A stretch of DNA of 62,364 bases from Prevotella sp. Its GTDB lineage: Bacteria; Bacteroidota; Bacteroidia; Bacteroidales; Bacteroidaceae. Under the pieces are notes generated by a model. That model was given only the letters and a program-made list of their open reading frames with translations, was not told the DNA's origin and made no database searches. Shown piece by piece: positions 1 to 8,215 of this stretch. The position numbers were made by a program, and so were the translations under genes. Location of the stretch: positions 1 to 62,364 of the forward strand of contig JAGBJJ010000093.1 in assembly GCA_017934525.1 (NCBI GenBank). Direction: 5' to 3'. Each line of letters starts with the position of its first letter. Position 1 is the first letter of the stretch.

Positions 1-223
1 CAATGTCACAGTGGATGTCAGGTGACACCATCTCGTGCATCACCTCCTCATAGTCTCCGTACTGTCGTTCAATATAAGCCGAGACTTTTTCCAATTCCTT
101 TTCTGTGTAAGAATACTGCGGAATCGTTTCTTGATGGTCTTCTTTCATAGATTGAGTTGTTTGTGCGGAGGTCAACATGACCACCACGATAAAGATTATT
201 ATAGTCGAACCTCTTTTTGCCAT
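1..223 (-). CDS. Suppressor-of-fused (SUFU) domain protein, 3' end cut off by the window
   Basis: Reading leftward from an ATG at 223 the frame stays open to the window edge (74 codons). Residues 1-20 form a hydrophobic signal-like segment (STIIIFIVVVMLTSA), so the product is probably exported or anchored. The visible body, with SYTEKELEKVSAYIE followed by HEMVSPDIHCDI, resembles the start of the SUFU fold, which opens with a conserved HxxVS..IHxDI segment. A GGGAG stretch lies a few bases before the ATG. The gene follows the DUF4253 gene by 20 bp on the same strand, so the two are probably co-transcribed. In bacteria SUFU domains are known among immunity proteins of polymorphic toxin systems; that role here is inference. 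Only the N-terminus is visible, so the family call is moderate. Confidence 0.6.
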   Translation of the reverse strand, partial: MAKRGSTIIIFIVVVMLTSAQTTQSMKEDHQETIPQYSYTEKELEKVSAYIERQYGDYEEVMHEMVSPDIHCDI

Positions 224-243
224 AGCTCCCGATTTTAACTCCG

Positions 244-1308
244 CTAATCCCACCAGATGCTCCAAACAGAAGATTGTTTATCCATCTCTGCAAGTGTAGA
301 AAGGTTGCCGAAGTCTTGCAGGACGTCTTCGCTATACGCGAATTGTTCCTCGGCCAGTGTCATAGCATCATCTGCATTGACAGGCTTCGGCACATGGTAT
401 GCTATGGTGTCAGTCGTCATGCAGGCCACCACGGCTCCGTATTTCTCATACCAATATTTGGCTACGGCCATGTGCTCTTCTGCCGACGGGCAGTCGTTCC
501 AACCGGCAAAAGGAAAGTAGGCGAATATCTGCCACGGCTCATTGACAGGAATCTCGGCAAGTAGGAAATGACCATCAAAAGAGGAGAAGTCGTTCACCGC
601 CTCGCAGATCTGCGCAGTACCTACAATGTCTGTTTGCCAGTCGCAATCTGTTTCATAATCCGATTTCAGACTCTCAAAACGTTCTTTCAGCAGGGTATGA
701 CCGTCAGCCACAGGAGCGTTGAGCATCTGGTACTGCCATTGTCTGAAGCGTTCTCTATCCTCAACGGTATCATCGTCCATGCTTTCCACGAAATTGCTAT
801 CTACCAGCAGTAGGACAGGACAGAATCCCTCCCGCTTTCCACGCTCACGGGTCTCCTTCCACATCTCCATCAAGGCTTCTGGTGTGATTCCGTCTCTAAC
901 GCGAGTGACGTTGCATCCACTCAACATCGCCTGTATACGGGCTATCTGTTCTTCAATTGTTTGTTGCCCTTCCGCTTCCTCTTGAAGCCATCGTTCGTTG
1001 TCTCGTGAAGTGCGATAAAGCCGTGCCAGTTGGATAACACGCCAAATGAAAAATGCCGCTCCTAATGATATCCCAAATCTCGGTTTTCCCTGTATAAACG
1101 ATATAATTCCAATAGCCGTTGCTATGACAGCGAGGAGTCCCCAGATGATAAGTTGTTTGCGCAATATACGGCTGACCCCCTGCCAGTCGTTGGCTTTGAT
1201 GAGGTCGTCCAATTCCTCCCCCATCTGCTGCTCCTTCCGCTTCTTCCTTTGATACAAAAGATAGACGACAAAGATTACTACTAAAGTAATGAATACCGGT
1301 TCTAACAT
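244..1308 (-). CDS. DUF4253 domain membrane protein
   Basis: 354 residues. A first membrane segment spans about residues 4-20 (VFITLVVIFVVYLLY), followed by a basic KKRK stretch and two more hydrophobic segments at about 54-72 and 79-97. The remaining 250 residues look soluble. The C-terminal 110 residues carry the DUF4253 signature: an F-P-F-AGWNDCPSAEEH stretch, then a KYWYEKYGA segment and the terminal WSIWWD. The function of DUF4253 is not established. It is often a soluble domain; here it is tethered to the membrane by an N-terminal helical region. It sits 20 bp upstream of a SUFU gene in the same direction, and DUF4253 and SUFU both occur as stand-alone small proteins near toxin-type loci, but no toxin gene is visible in this window. 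The domain call is fairly sure and the role unknown. Confidence 0.7.
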   Translation of the reverse strand: MLEPVFITLVVIFVVYLLYQRKKRKEQQMGEELDDLIKANDWQGVSRILRKQLIIWGLLAVIATAIGIISFIQGKPRFGISLGAAFFIWRVIQLARLYRTSRDNERWLQEEAEGQQTIEEQIARIQAMLSGCNVTRVRDGITPEALMEMWKETRERGKREGFCPVLLLVDSNFVESMDDDTVEDRERFRQWQYQMLNAPVADGHTLLKERFESLKSDYETDCDWQTDIVGTAQICEAVNDFSSFDGHFLLAEIPVNEPWQIFAYFPFAGWNDCPSAEEHMAVAKYWYEKYGAVVACMTTDTIAYHVPKPVNADDAMTLAEEQFAYSEDVLQDFGNLSTLAEMDKQSSVWSIWWD

Positions 1309-1433
1309 GTGAATCTAATAATCTTTTTTATACGATTTGCGTCGCGAAGTTACGGAAAACCATGCGAAAAAGCCTCGGCGAGACCCAAAAAGTGGTCGCC
1401 GAGGGTGAAAGTATGAAACTTGTTTCAGAGTTT

Positions 1434-2009
1434 TTACGTGAATAAGGCGGCTTTGCGGATGCGGGAGAGCATCTGCGGCGTGACGTTGAGGAACGAGGCG
1501 ATGGCGTTGAGCGGCAGATGCTGCACGATGCCGGGACAGCGACGGAGCAACTGGTCGTAGCGCTCGCTGGGCGTGGCGCAGTGGAAGTCCAGATAACGTG
1601 CCTTGTACTGGCTGAGTATGTGCTCGGAGGCAAGGGCGCGCAGTTCCATGTTCTTGATGTTCCGGTGGAAGAACTGTATCAGTTCCTCACTGCTGACCCT
1701 CCACACACGGCTGGGCATCATGGCCTCGATGGTAGCCTGCGAGGGTTGGCCAGACAGAAAACTCGGGCAGTCGGCCACGAACTCGCCCTCAAAAGAGAAC
1801 CACGTGAGGTGGTCGCGCCCGTCGCTCAGGCCCCGCGTCACATATTTGAAGCATCCGTGCTCCACGTATGCAAACCACCGAGCCAGGTCGCCCTCGCGCT
1901 CAAACTGCTCGCCCTTGCGGTAGTCAATCATCTTGCCCTCCCGCTGGCAAAACTCGTGCAGCGTCTGCAGGTCGATGCCGCAGTCAGACTTATTGAATCG
2001 CTGTTCCAT
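1434..2009 (-). CDS. Crp/Fnr-family transcriptional regulator
   Basis: 191 residues. About residues 15-115 form the cyclic-nucleotide-binding-like beta roll (MIDYRKGEQFEREGD, then the FAYVEHGCFKYV and EGEFVADCPSF strands). A long helix at about 115-145 leads to a C-terminal helix-turn-helix at about 158-186 (IASFLNVTPQMLSRI). The length fits the small Bacteroidetes Crp/Fnr regulators. No cysteine cluster for a Fnr iron-sulfur centre is present, and the Arg and Glu that bind cAMP in true Crp are not recognisable, so the effector is unknown. The gene has its own promoter about 150 bp upstream and a pair of 21-bp direct repeats beyond it. It is separated from DUF4253 by 125 bp of non-coding DNA. 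Target genes cannot be named. Confidence 0.88.
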   Translation of the reverse strand: MEQRFNKSDCGIDLQTLHEFCQREGKMIDYRKGEQFEREGDLARWFAYVEHGCFKYVTRGLSDGRDHLTWFSFEGEFVADCPSFLSGQPSQATIEAMMPSRVWRVSSEELIQFFHRNIKNMELRALASEHILSQYKARYLDFHCATPSERYDQLLRRCPGIVQHLPLNAIASFLNVTPQMLSRIRKAALFT

Positions 2010-2155
2010 TGGCTTTTTGTCTCAAACGAAAATCATAACATAGAGGGGGGACAGACCCGTGTGAGCATGGAATGGGATTCTGTTGCTCATTGTATAAAAA
2101 TAAAACGACCCGCACATTTGAGCATCGTTGAGAGGCTTGGCGGCTTCTGTTTGTG

Positions 2156-2187
2156 CAAAGGTACTGCTTTTCTCCGAAATAGCCAAA
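2156..2187 (-). promoter_or_regulatory. Bacteroidetes-type promoter of the Crp/Fnr gene
   Basis: On the minus strand TTTG (2187-2184) lies 20 bp before TACCTTTG (2163-2156), an exact match to the Bacteroidetes -33/-7 pattern. The 5' leader to the start at 2009 would be about 140 nt. The rest of the gap up to 2365 holds the direct repeats at 2204-2245 and nothing else that I recognise. Confidence 0.75.
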
Positions 2188-2203
2188 CTTTTTTCGAAGG
2201 AAA

Positions 2204-2245
2204 AAGCGGTGAGGGCCAGCTATTAAGCGGTGAGCACCAGCTCTT
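2204..2245. repeat. Two adjacent 21-bp direct repeats upstream of the Crp/Fnr promoter
   Basis: Copies at 2204-2224 and 2225-2245 agree at 18 of 21 positions and share AAGCGGTGAG and CCAGCT. They lie 17-58 bp upstream of the -33 box of the regulator gene, a normal place for activator sites, and the 21-bp period puts both on one face of the helix. The second copy contains a short dyad, GGTGAGCACC. Confidence 0.6.
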
Positions 2246-2365
2246 AGAATAAAGTTAGCCTAAGAAATCGTCATTTTACATCAAAGTGCTGCCTTCACCA
2301 TTCTTTTCCCTACCTTTTCGAATCAATTATGACTCACAAATGAGTTCAGGAATGGCTCTTCCTTG

Positions 2366-2728
2366 TTATCTGACTCCGTAAACTTTCTGATATAAAACTA
2401 CATCTTTTGATTTTACTTCATATACATACCGTCCTTCGAATTTCATCGACGATGTGAGGATGGCATCTTCTGCTTGTTTACAAGATTTGAGTATTAAATC
2501 TTTTGAAGTTCCTGGAGCAAAAGAGCGTGAATTAGTTTTGATATTGTTCCTCTTGTAGGCATCAGAATATGCTAATTGAATAGCCTCTATTTCGGAGTTA
2601 TTGCCGTTAATAGCCGACGTAAGACCAAAAGTATAAATTGAAAGAGTTTCGTCGTCGCTACTGCAAGAGGCAAAGGAGAACGCAGCAAGCACCACAAAGG
2701 CAAGTCTCCAAATTATCAAATTCTTCAT
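2366..2728 (-). CDS. Small predicted lipoprotein of unknown function
   Basis: 120 residues from the ATG at 2728. This start is chosen because it directly precedes a lipoprotein signal (MKNLIIWRLAFVVLAAF then FASC), whereas the upstream ATGs would put charged residues before it. The lipobox cysteine is at about residue 22, followed by SSDDE, an acidic context seen in exported Bacteroidetes lipoproteins. The mature part (about 98 residues) has no motif I recognise. A near-match to a -7 box (TAACTTTA at 2787-2780, minus strand) lies about 55 bp upstream. There is no operon partner: the next gene upstream ends at 2850, 120 bp away. It could be a gene peculiar to the genus. Confidence 0.7.
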   Translation of the reverse strand: MKNLIIWRLAFVVLAAFSFASCSSDDETLSIYTFGLTSAINGNNSEIEAIQLAYSDAYKRNNIKTNSRSFAPGTSKDLILKSCKQAEDAILTSSMKFEGRYVYEVKSKDVVLYQKVYGVR

Positions 2729-2849
2729 TTTTGTTATGTGTTTAAGTTTACTATAATGTTTCATTTTGATTATCACCTATAAAGTTACTATAAAATATTC
2801 CATTCCCACGACTTTTCTGACACTTTCCTTACATCGAACTCACGTTACA

Positions 2850-3335
2850 TTATTTCTGACGCTGCGAGATATCGACGTCCAACACTTCCTCTATCAGACG
2901 GATGGTCACGTCGAGACTGTCGGCAGTGAAGTCGCCCGTCAGGCGGCAGTCCTCGCGGTCGGCCACGAGCACGACGCCATAATAAGCTGACAGGTCGGCG
3001 AGCACCTCGGGCAGCGGTGTGTTGTCGAAGTGGAATGTCTTCGGCTCTCTGGCCGTCGAGTCTGTCGACTGACGGCTGGCGACTACTGTCGGTGACGGAG
3101 CTGCAGTGTCTGTCGTACGCGTCGTGTGCGACCTGTAGATAGTGAGCACGGCAGCAAACGCTACAAGGCAGAGCAACGAGGCTGCCACAGCCACCCATCG
3201 GCGAAGGGCAGGCCTGCGCGATGCTGATGGCTGCCCGCCTGCTTTCATCTCCACTTCACGAAGGGCCTTCTGGGTGTCGAGTGCTCCCTCACGATAGTGG
3301 TGGAGCACGAAGTTGAGATTCTTGTTGTCGTTCAT
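2850..3335 (-). CDS. Short FecR-like anti-sigma factor (DUF4974-type C-terminus)
   Basis: 161 residues. A short cytoplasmic N-terminus (about 1-46) precedes one membrane helix (about 47-67, WVAVAASLLCLVAFAAVL), a Ser/Thr-rich linker and a C-terminal STN-like domain (about 98-158) beginning FHFDNTPLPEVLADLS. In Bacteroidetes this C-terminal fold (DUF4974) senses the signalling domain of a TonB-dependent receptor. Full-length FecR proteins have about 320 residues; this one lacks the central FecR domain. Its start overlaps the stop of the DUF4249 gene by 4 bp, so it is the last gene of the receptor operon. The likely partner is the ECF sigma factor at 8191-8688, which is an inference from proximity and family. 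Confidence 0.8.
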   Translation of the reverse strand: MNDNKNLNFVLHHYREGALDTQKALREVEMKAGGQPSASRRPALRRWVAVAASLLCLVAFAAVLTIYRSHTTRTTDTAAPSPTVVASRQSTDSTAREPKTFHFDNTPLPEVLADLSAYYGVVLVADREDCRLTGDFTADSLDVTIRLIEEVLDVDISQRQK

Positions 3336-4423
3336 TCTTGTTGAGTGTTAAGTGTCATAGGATTACTTTTTGCTACAGCATAGCCGCCGAGGATGCCGAT
3401 GCCGCCGGCGACGTTGGTATAGGTGGGCGAGAGCTGCGAGAAACCGCTCTGCGCCAGGTCGTTGTTGTCGACGTCGTTGACAGATTTCACGAAGCGGTAG
3501 AACTCGGGTGTCAAGTGATAGAGCTGCACCTGGAACTCCGCCGGACGAAACGTGTGAGTGTCGAGCTGGGCGGCCCAACGGCTGACGTTCAGGTGGAGCG
3601 TATAGGTCTGCCCACTGATTTGTGCATCGCTGAAGATGTAGAACTGCTGATAGAAGTCATTCTCGAAGCCGAAGTCACCGTCGATCTCGCTCAGGGGCTG
3701 CAGCAGCGGCTCACCCACTGTCTTAATCTCTGGGTAGGTGTAGGTGGTGTCAAGGCGCAAGTGGAAGTCGTAGTAGTCGGCCCATCCGGTTTCTGCGATA
3801 TAGCGATACTCTTCCTCTGACCTCACGGGCCACTCCACGTGGCGACTATAGTATTCGTTATTAGGTAAGTCGGGGTGCAAGTCGCCGACGGCCGTGCCCT
3901 GAAAGTGGCTGATGCGGATGCGCACGGCATAGTAGTCCTTGCTGGCGGCAGGATCGGTGAACGTGGCCGCCAGTTGGTACACATTGACGCTCTCCTCCCA
4001 GTAGGTATCGTAGATGCGCGTCTCGCTAATGCTTCTCAGTTCAATGGGCACGGGGGCCGGCACGATGGTCTGACAGCTGACGGCATTGTAGCCAGGGGCA
4101 TCGGCCTCAATCTCGACGATGTCGCCAGGCTGATGAGGCCCCAGCACAAAGAAGCGCGCCCCATCCGTGAGCACCTCTCGCGGCAGCCCGTTCACCTTAT
4201 ATGTTATTGCAGCGTTGCTGACCGCCAAGTCTTGGCCCGCCATGCGTCCCTCTTTGGATATCGGCACGCTGCGGGTGACGCTGATATGTGTGGTGTCAGC
4301 CGCTGACGGGAAACAGCTGACGACGAGCTTTGCCTCCTCATGCAGGCTGTCAATGTCGAAGGAGTCCTTGCATCCTCCGATTACGAATATCGTGGCAAGT
4401 ATATAAATATATCTGTTCATCAT
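3332..4423 (-). CDS. DUF4249 lipoprotein, partner of the TonB-dependent receptor
   Basis: About 363 residues. The start at 4423 (ATGATG, after AAAGGAACGAG) is preferred to the ATG at 4447, which would add a charged extension before the lipoprotein signal. The signal is MNRYIYILATIFVIGGC, with the lipobox cysteine acylated in the mature form. The body shows the DUF4249 layout: an N-terminal beta domain with an 'LVVSCFPSAADTTHISVTRS' strand pair, then a long beta-rich domain with FYRFVKSV near the end and a terminal GGIGILGGY segment. DUF4249 proteins are encoded directly after FecA-like receptors carrying STN domains in Bacteroidetes and are thought to act as surface lids or ligand binders. 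The gene is tightly packed between the receptor and the anti-sigma factor. The substrate is unknown. Confidence 0.85.
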   Translation of the reverse strand: MMNRYIYILATIFVIGGCKDSFDIDSLHEEAKLVVSCFPSAADTTHISVTRSVPISKEGRMAGQDLAVSNAAITYKVNGLPREVLTDGARFFVLGPHQPGDIVEIEADAPGYNAVSCQTIVPAPVPIELRSISETRIYDTYWEESVNVYQLAATFTDPAASKDYYAVRIRISHFQGTAVGDLHPDLPNNEYYSRHVEWPVRSEEEYRYIAETGWADYYDFHLRLDTTYTYPEIKTVGEPLLQPLSEIDGDFGFENDFYQQFYIFSDAQISGQTYTLHLNVSRWAAQLDTHTFRPAEFQVQLYHLTPEFYRFVKSVNDVDNNDLAQSGFSQLSPTYTNVAGGIGILGGYAVAKSNPMTLNTQQE

Positions 4424-4440
4424 CTCGTTCCTTTTTTTTA

Positions 4441-7044
4441 TTACCATTTAATCGTATAGCTGAACGACGGGATAATCGGGATGTAGCCATGCGTCTTGAT
4501 GCGGAAGCGGCCGTCGTTGGTCTCCTGTACCGTTGTCCAGAGAGTGTTCAGGTGGCAGTAGGCATTGTAGATGCTCCAGTTCCAGATGCGCTCGTGCCCG
4601 CGCTTCGTGGTGTGGTGCAGGTTGAAGCCCAGGTCGAGCCGATGGTATGTGGGCAGCACCACGTTGTTGGGCCGCTCGTAGATGTAGTCGCGGCGTCCCT
4701 GGTCCTGCAGTTGGCCTGCAGCATGCTCTCGGCCCGGCATGTCAGGCAGTTGTACATACTGCGTGGGCATCGTCATGCGGTTGCCCGTGTGCATCGACCA
4801 CGCGGCATACATCTCGCTCTTCTTCGACAGGTGCAGACGGGCCGTGAGGTTCAGCTTATGGCGGTTGTCGAATTTGTCGTAGAACCAGTGCGGGTAGAAC
4901 TCGTCGAAGCGTCGTTTGTTCCACGACAGGGTGTAGGCGGCATCAATCTGCACCTTTGGTGTCATATAGCGGGCGTCCACCTCTATGCCGTAGAAGCGCC
5001 CGCGCCCGTCCATGACCTCCGTGTCCCACGAGGCGGCCGGCGGCTCCAGTCCAGCCCAGCTGTTGAACTGCAGCAGGTGGCTGGTCAGTTTGTAATAACC
5101 CTCCAGCGAGAGGGTCCAGCGGCGCGAGGGCTGCATGTAGATGCCGGCAGCCAGTTGGCTGGAGCGCATTGGGCGCGTGCGCCGCGTCGTGGGCACCCAG
5201 TAGTCGGTGGGCAGGTCGAGAAACGAGTTTGAAATCTTGTGCACATACTGCGACATCAGCGTATAGCTGGCTTTCACCGACATCCACGGCCTCAGCTGCA
5301 GTTTCACGGCCATGCGCGGGTCGACCATGCAATATGCCCTCCCGCTGACGATGAAGAGCGACATGTTCACGCCGCCGTTCAAGCTCCAGTGGTCGTTCAG
5401 CGTCAGTTGGTCTTCGCCATATAGGTTCAGCTCATGGCCGGTGTGGCGGTTGGAGCTCGAGCTCCTGATGGTGTCGCCCTCGGCCGTTCCCACGTAGTAG
5501 AGCTGGCTGCGTGTCTGCGGACGAAACTGATGGAAAGTATAGTCGTGGCCGAAGCGGATGTGGTGGCGCGGCTGCGGACGAAAGTCGAACTGCGCTCGAT
5601 ACCCCACGTCGTCGATGGTCGAGCGTGAGGCATGCTCGTTGTGGTTGATGGTCATGTTGCCCTCGCGCCCGTAGCGCCAGTCGTCGTTGTAGCTGATATT
5701 CGCGCGGTTGTGAGTATACACGGCGGTCAGATTGGCCATCAGTCGGGGCGAAAGCTGCAGGTTCCAGTCGAGTGCAGCATTCAGGTTGCCCCAGCGCAGC
5801 CGGTTCTTCATGATGTCGCGGTCGGTGTAGTCGTCGTGCCCGTCGTCACAGTCGTCCATCGTCGTCAGTCGGTCGTGGCCGGAGTAGAGGCTCAGCGAGA
5901 GCCGCGAGCTGTCGCCCAGCACATGCGTCAGCTTCACGTTCATGTCGTGGAAGTTGTAGTTCAGTTTCAGCTTCTCCTCTTTGTTCAAACGGTTGGCAAT
6001 GGCAAAGGCCGGCTCAGTCAGAAGGTCGAGCCACGAGCGGCGCAGCCCCACGTTGAGTGCCGTGCGGCCCCGCCGGATGGGGCCGTCGAACTGCACACTG
6101 CCGTCGAGCAGCCCCAGGCGGTAGGAGCCGTGCCACTGGTGCATGTTGCCGTCGTTGGTGCGCACGTCGACCACGCTCGACAGGCGTCCGCCGTAGCGTG
6201 CCGGGAAACCGCTCTTATAGAAGTCTACGTTCTTCACCACGTCGGCATTGAACGAGGAGAAGAGTCCCAGCGAGTGGTTCACCTGATAGAGTGGTGTGCC
6301 GTCGATGAGAAAGAGGTTCTCGTCGCTGTTGCCGCCGTGCACGTAGAGCCCCGAGGCCAGTTCGATGCCCTCCTGCACGCCGCTGAGGCGTTGCAGCGAC
6401 TTGATGACGTCGGGCGAGGAGAGCAGGGCAAACTCGGTCTTGACGTCGGCCTGGCTGAGCGAGCGCAGACCCATCTGGGTGCCTACGACGGGCGAGCTGA
6501 GGTCGCCCGTCACGATGACTTCGCCCACCTGCCGGCCCTCCTGTAGATTGACATCCAGCCTCCGGTCGGCATTGAGGCTGACGCTGATGGTCTGCTCGTG
6601 ATAGCCCACATAGGTGATGCGCAGTCGGTGGTCGCCCTCAGGCAGCGTCAGCGAATAGTAGCCGTACTCGTTGGTCATGGTGCCCTGATGCGTGGTCAGG
6701 TCATAGACCGTTGCATTGATGAGTCGTTCGCCCGACGCGTCGCTGACGTGGCCGCTTAGTGTGTAGCGCCGGGCGCGCTGCTTCAGTGTGACATAGTGGC
6801 CGTCGAGGCGGTAGTCGATGCCCGAGCCCTGAAAAAGCGTCTTCAGTGCCCTTGCCAAGGGGAGGCCCGTCAGCTGTGGCCCTTTGTAGGGGGCAGAGAG
6901 GTCGAGCGTCGCATCGTAGACGAAGTTGACGTTGTGGGTCTCCCGCATCACCTGCACCTGTTCGCGCAAGGTGGTTTGTGCCATGGCGTGCTGGCAGCAG
7001 CACAAGAGCGCCAGCAGCAGAACAAATCTGATTTTCTTATTCAT
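4441..7044 (-). CDS. TonB-dependent receptor with STN and carboxypeptidase-like domains
   Basis: 867 residues. Order of parts: signal peptide 1-22 (ends HAMA-Q); an STN signalling domain about 25-92 (MRETHNVNFVYDATLDLS); a CarboxypepD_reg-like beta sandwich about 93-170 (SGHVSDASGERLINATVYD); the plug about 175-295, with GLYVHGGNSDENLFLIDG and PARYGGRLSSVVDV; then a 22-strand-type barrel to the terminal SFSYTIKW. It imports a ligand through the outer membrane using TonB energy. The STN domain means it also signals to a FecR-type anti-sigma factor, consistent with the short anti-sigma gene two genes downstream. It lies 15 bp after the barrel protein gene and slightly overlaps or abuts DUF4249. 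The ligand is not predictable; no SusD partner is present, so it is not a standard polysaccharide utilisation pair. Confidence 0.93.
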   Translation of the reverse strand: MNKKIRFVLLLALLCCCQHAMAQTTLREQVQVMRETHNVNFVYDATLDLSAPYKGPQLTGLPLARALKTLFQGSGIDYRLDGHYVTLKQRARRYTLSGHVSDASGERLINATVYDLTTHQGTMTNEYGYYSLTLPEGDHRLRITYVGYHEQTISVSLNADRRLDVNLQEGRQVGEVIVTGDLSSPVVGTQMGLRSLSQADVKTEFALLSSPDVIKSLQRLSGVQEGIELASGLYVHGGNSDENLFLIDGTPLYQVNHSLGLFSSFNADVVKNVDFYKSGFPARYGGRLSSVVDVRTNDGNMHQWHGSYRLGLLDGSVQFDGPIRRGRTALNVGLRRSWLDLLTEPAFAIANRLNKEEKLKLNYNFHDMNVKLTHVLGDSSRLSLSLYSGHDRLTTMDDCDDGHDDYTDRDIMKNRLRWGNLNAALDWNLQLSPRLMANLTAVYTHNRANISYNDDWRYGREGNMTINHNEHASRSTIDDVGYRAQFDFRPQPRHHIRFGHDYTFHQFRPQTRSQLYYVGTAEGDTIRSSSSNRHTGHELNLYGEDQLTLNDHWSLNGGVNMSLFIVSGRAYCMVDPRMAVKLQLRPWMSVKASYTLMSQYVHKISNSFLDLPTDYWVPTTRRTRPMRSSQLAAGIYMQPSRRWTLSLEGYYKLTSHLLQFNSWAGLEPPAASWDTEVMDGRGRFYGIEVDARYMTPKVQIDAAYTLSWNKRRFDEFYPHWFYDKFDNRHKLNLTARLHLSKKSEMYAAWSMHTGNRMTMPTQYVQLPDMPGREHAAGQLQDQGRRDYIYERPNNVVLPTYHRLDLGFNLHHTTKRGHERIWNWSIYNAYCHLNTLWTTVQETNDGRFRIKTHGYIPIIPSFSYTIKW

Positions 7045-7059
7045 TATTAATAAAGGTTG

Positions 7060-7701
7060 TCAGAACACAATGCCGATGCTGCCCTGCAGGCAGTGCATGT
7101 AGCTGTGTAGATGGCTGTTATAGTAATTCTCGTAGCCTTCGCTGTTGGTACTGTTTAACTTCAGGTAGCTGTTGATGCACTGCATGTTGTAGCCCACCTT
7201 GAAGGCCAGTCGGCGGCGCTTCGACAGGCGTACGCTCGTGCCCCAGCCCAGGTTGACCAGCGGCCCCAGCCCCAGCTCAGTGTAGAAATAGCCGTAGGGG
7301 TGCTGGCTCCAGGGTTTGTAGCGTAGCGACGCCACCAGGTTGCCGCCGCTCTCATCCATTTGGTTGTAGCGGGCAAGGGTCAGGCCGAGGCCGACCGTCA
7401 GTCTGCGGTTGATGTCGAAGGTTTCCATCAGCACGAGTGTGTTGCCGCCGTACTTGTCGGGAAATCCCTGGTCGCCTATGATTTGATGATTGTTGTTCTT
7501 GTAGTCATAGTCTATGTAGGCCTGTTTCTCCGTGTCGTAGAAGTGAATCTTTGTCCGGCCTGTGGTGTTGTGGAAGACCATGTGTTGGTAGCGCAGGTCT
7601 ACTTCGAAGTGCCAGCGGCGTGCTGGGGTGGTTGTCTCTTGTGCGCCGATGTCCGTGGCCGTGGCCATGAGCAGGGCGATGATGGTGATGAACTTTCTCA
7701 T
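7060..7701 (-). CDS. Outer-membrane beta-barrel protein, unknown function
   Basis: 213 residues from the ATG at 7701, chosen because it opens a signal peptide (MRKFITIIALLMATATDIGA). An upstream ATG at 7746 would add 15 residues with a charged stretch. The mature part alternates aromatic and polar residues in short strands (FEVDLRYQHMVF, RLTVGLGLTLARY, GYFYTELGLGPLVNLGWG, RRLAFKVGYNMQCI) and ends in a hydrophobic strand with terminal F (GSIGIVF), the usual signal for outer-membrane insertion. It is the first gene of the receptor operon, 15 bp ahead of the TonB-dependent receptor. A role as an accessory channel or receptor partner is inference only. No clear -33/-7 promoter was found just upstream on the minus strand. 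Confidence 0.75.
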   Translation of the reverse strand: MRKFITIIALLMATATDIGAQETTTPARRWHFEVDLRYQHMVFHNTTGRTKIHFYDTEKQAYIDYDYKNNNHQIIGDQGFPDKYGGNTLVLMETFDINRRLTVGLGLTLARYNQMDESGGNLVASLRYKPWSQHPYGYFYTELGLGPLVNLGWGTSVRLSKRRRLAFKVGYNMQCINSYLKLNSTNSEGYENYYNSHLHSYMHCLQGSIGIVF

Positions 7702-7835
7702 GTTAATAGGGTCTGTTTTTTTATACACTATAATTATTTGACGCAAAAAAAAAGAATACCCCTATGACGAAGCGAAAAAAAAAATGCCGGGTGTTTGCCG
7801 ATAGGAAATCCCCTACACACGAATAGGGCTTTCTC

Positions 7836-7867
7836 CTTGTCTGTCTGGCCAGGAAGGCTTATCTTTG
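7836..7867 (+). promoter_or_regulatory. Promoter of the BamE-like lipoprotein gene
   Basis: CTTG (7836-7839) is followed after 20 bp by TATCTTTG (7860-7867), close to the Bacteroidetes consensus. The ATG at 7895 is 27 bp beyond the -7 box. Confidence 0.7.
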
Positions 7868-7894
7868 CAGCATCAAGAAAAAAAGTGAAAAGAT

Positions 7895-8215
7895 ATGAAA
7901 CGAATACTGATTACTCTGGGTCTGGCCGCTATGCTCACGTCGTGTGGCGCGCTGACCTCAACCTTGGGCGAGCGCAGTTCACACATTCAGCCAGGCATGA
8001 CGGCACAGGAGGTACAGCAGTCGCTGGGCAAGCCCAGCTACCGTCGCTTCAATGAGAACTACGAAGAATGGGAATACCGGAAGCACTTCCTCACCGGCGA
8101 CGACGATGTGCTGATAGTCAACTTCCGCAACGGTCGCGTGGTGGCGATGGACTCGTTCTACGAGCACCATCCGTCGCTGCCTGAGCCGCATCAGACGAAG
8201 GACAAGAAAGAGTAG
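7895..8215 (+). CDS. BamE/SmpA-like small lipoprotein
   Basis: 106 residues. The lipoprotein signal is MKRILITLGLAAMLTSC, with the cysteine at residue 17. The mature part has the SmpA/OmlA (BamE) pattern: IQPGMTAQEVQQSLGKPSY, then an EEWEYRK strand and VLIVNFRNGRVVAMD. BamE-like folds occur in the outer-membrane assembly complex and in many other small periplasmic lipoproteins, so a direct BAM role is not implied. The gene is alone on the plus strand, inserted between an ECF sigma gene and a receptor operon on the minus strand. Its last 25 bp overlap the end of the sigma gene tail to tail. It has its own promoter. Confidence 0.8.
   Translation: MKRILITLGLAAMLTSCGALTSTLGERSSHIQPGMTAQEVQQSLGKPSYRRFNENYEEWEYRKHFLTGDDDVLIVNFRNGRVVAMDSFYEHHPSLPEPHQTKDKKE

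Noticed and set aside
5632-6546. Plus-strand open frame opposite the TonB-dependent receptor
   Set aside because: Valine/histidine-rich shadow of a GC-rich gene; the minus strand encodes a full receptor with all domains.
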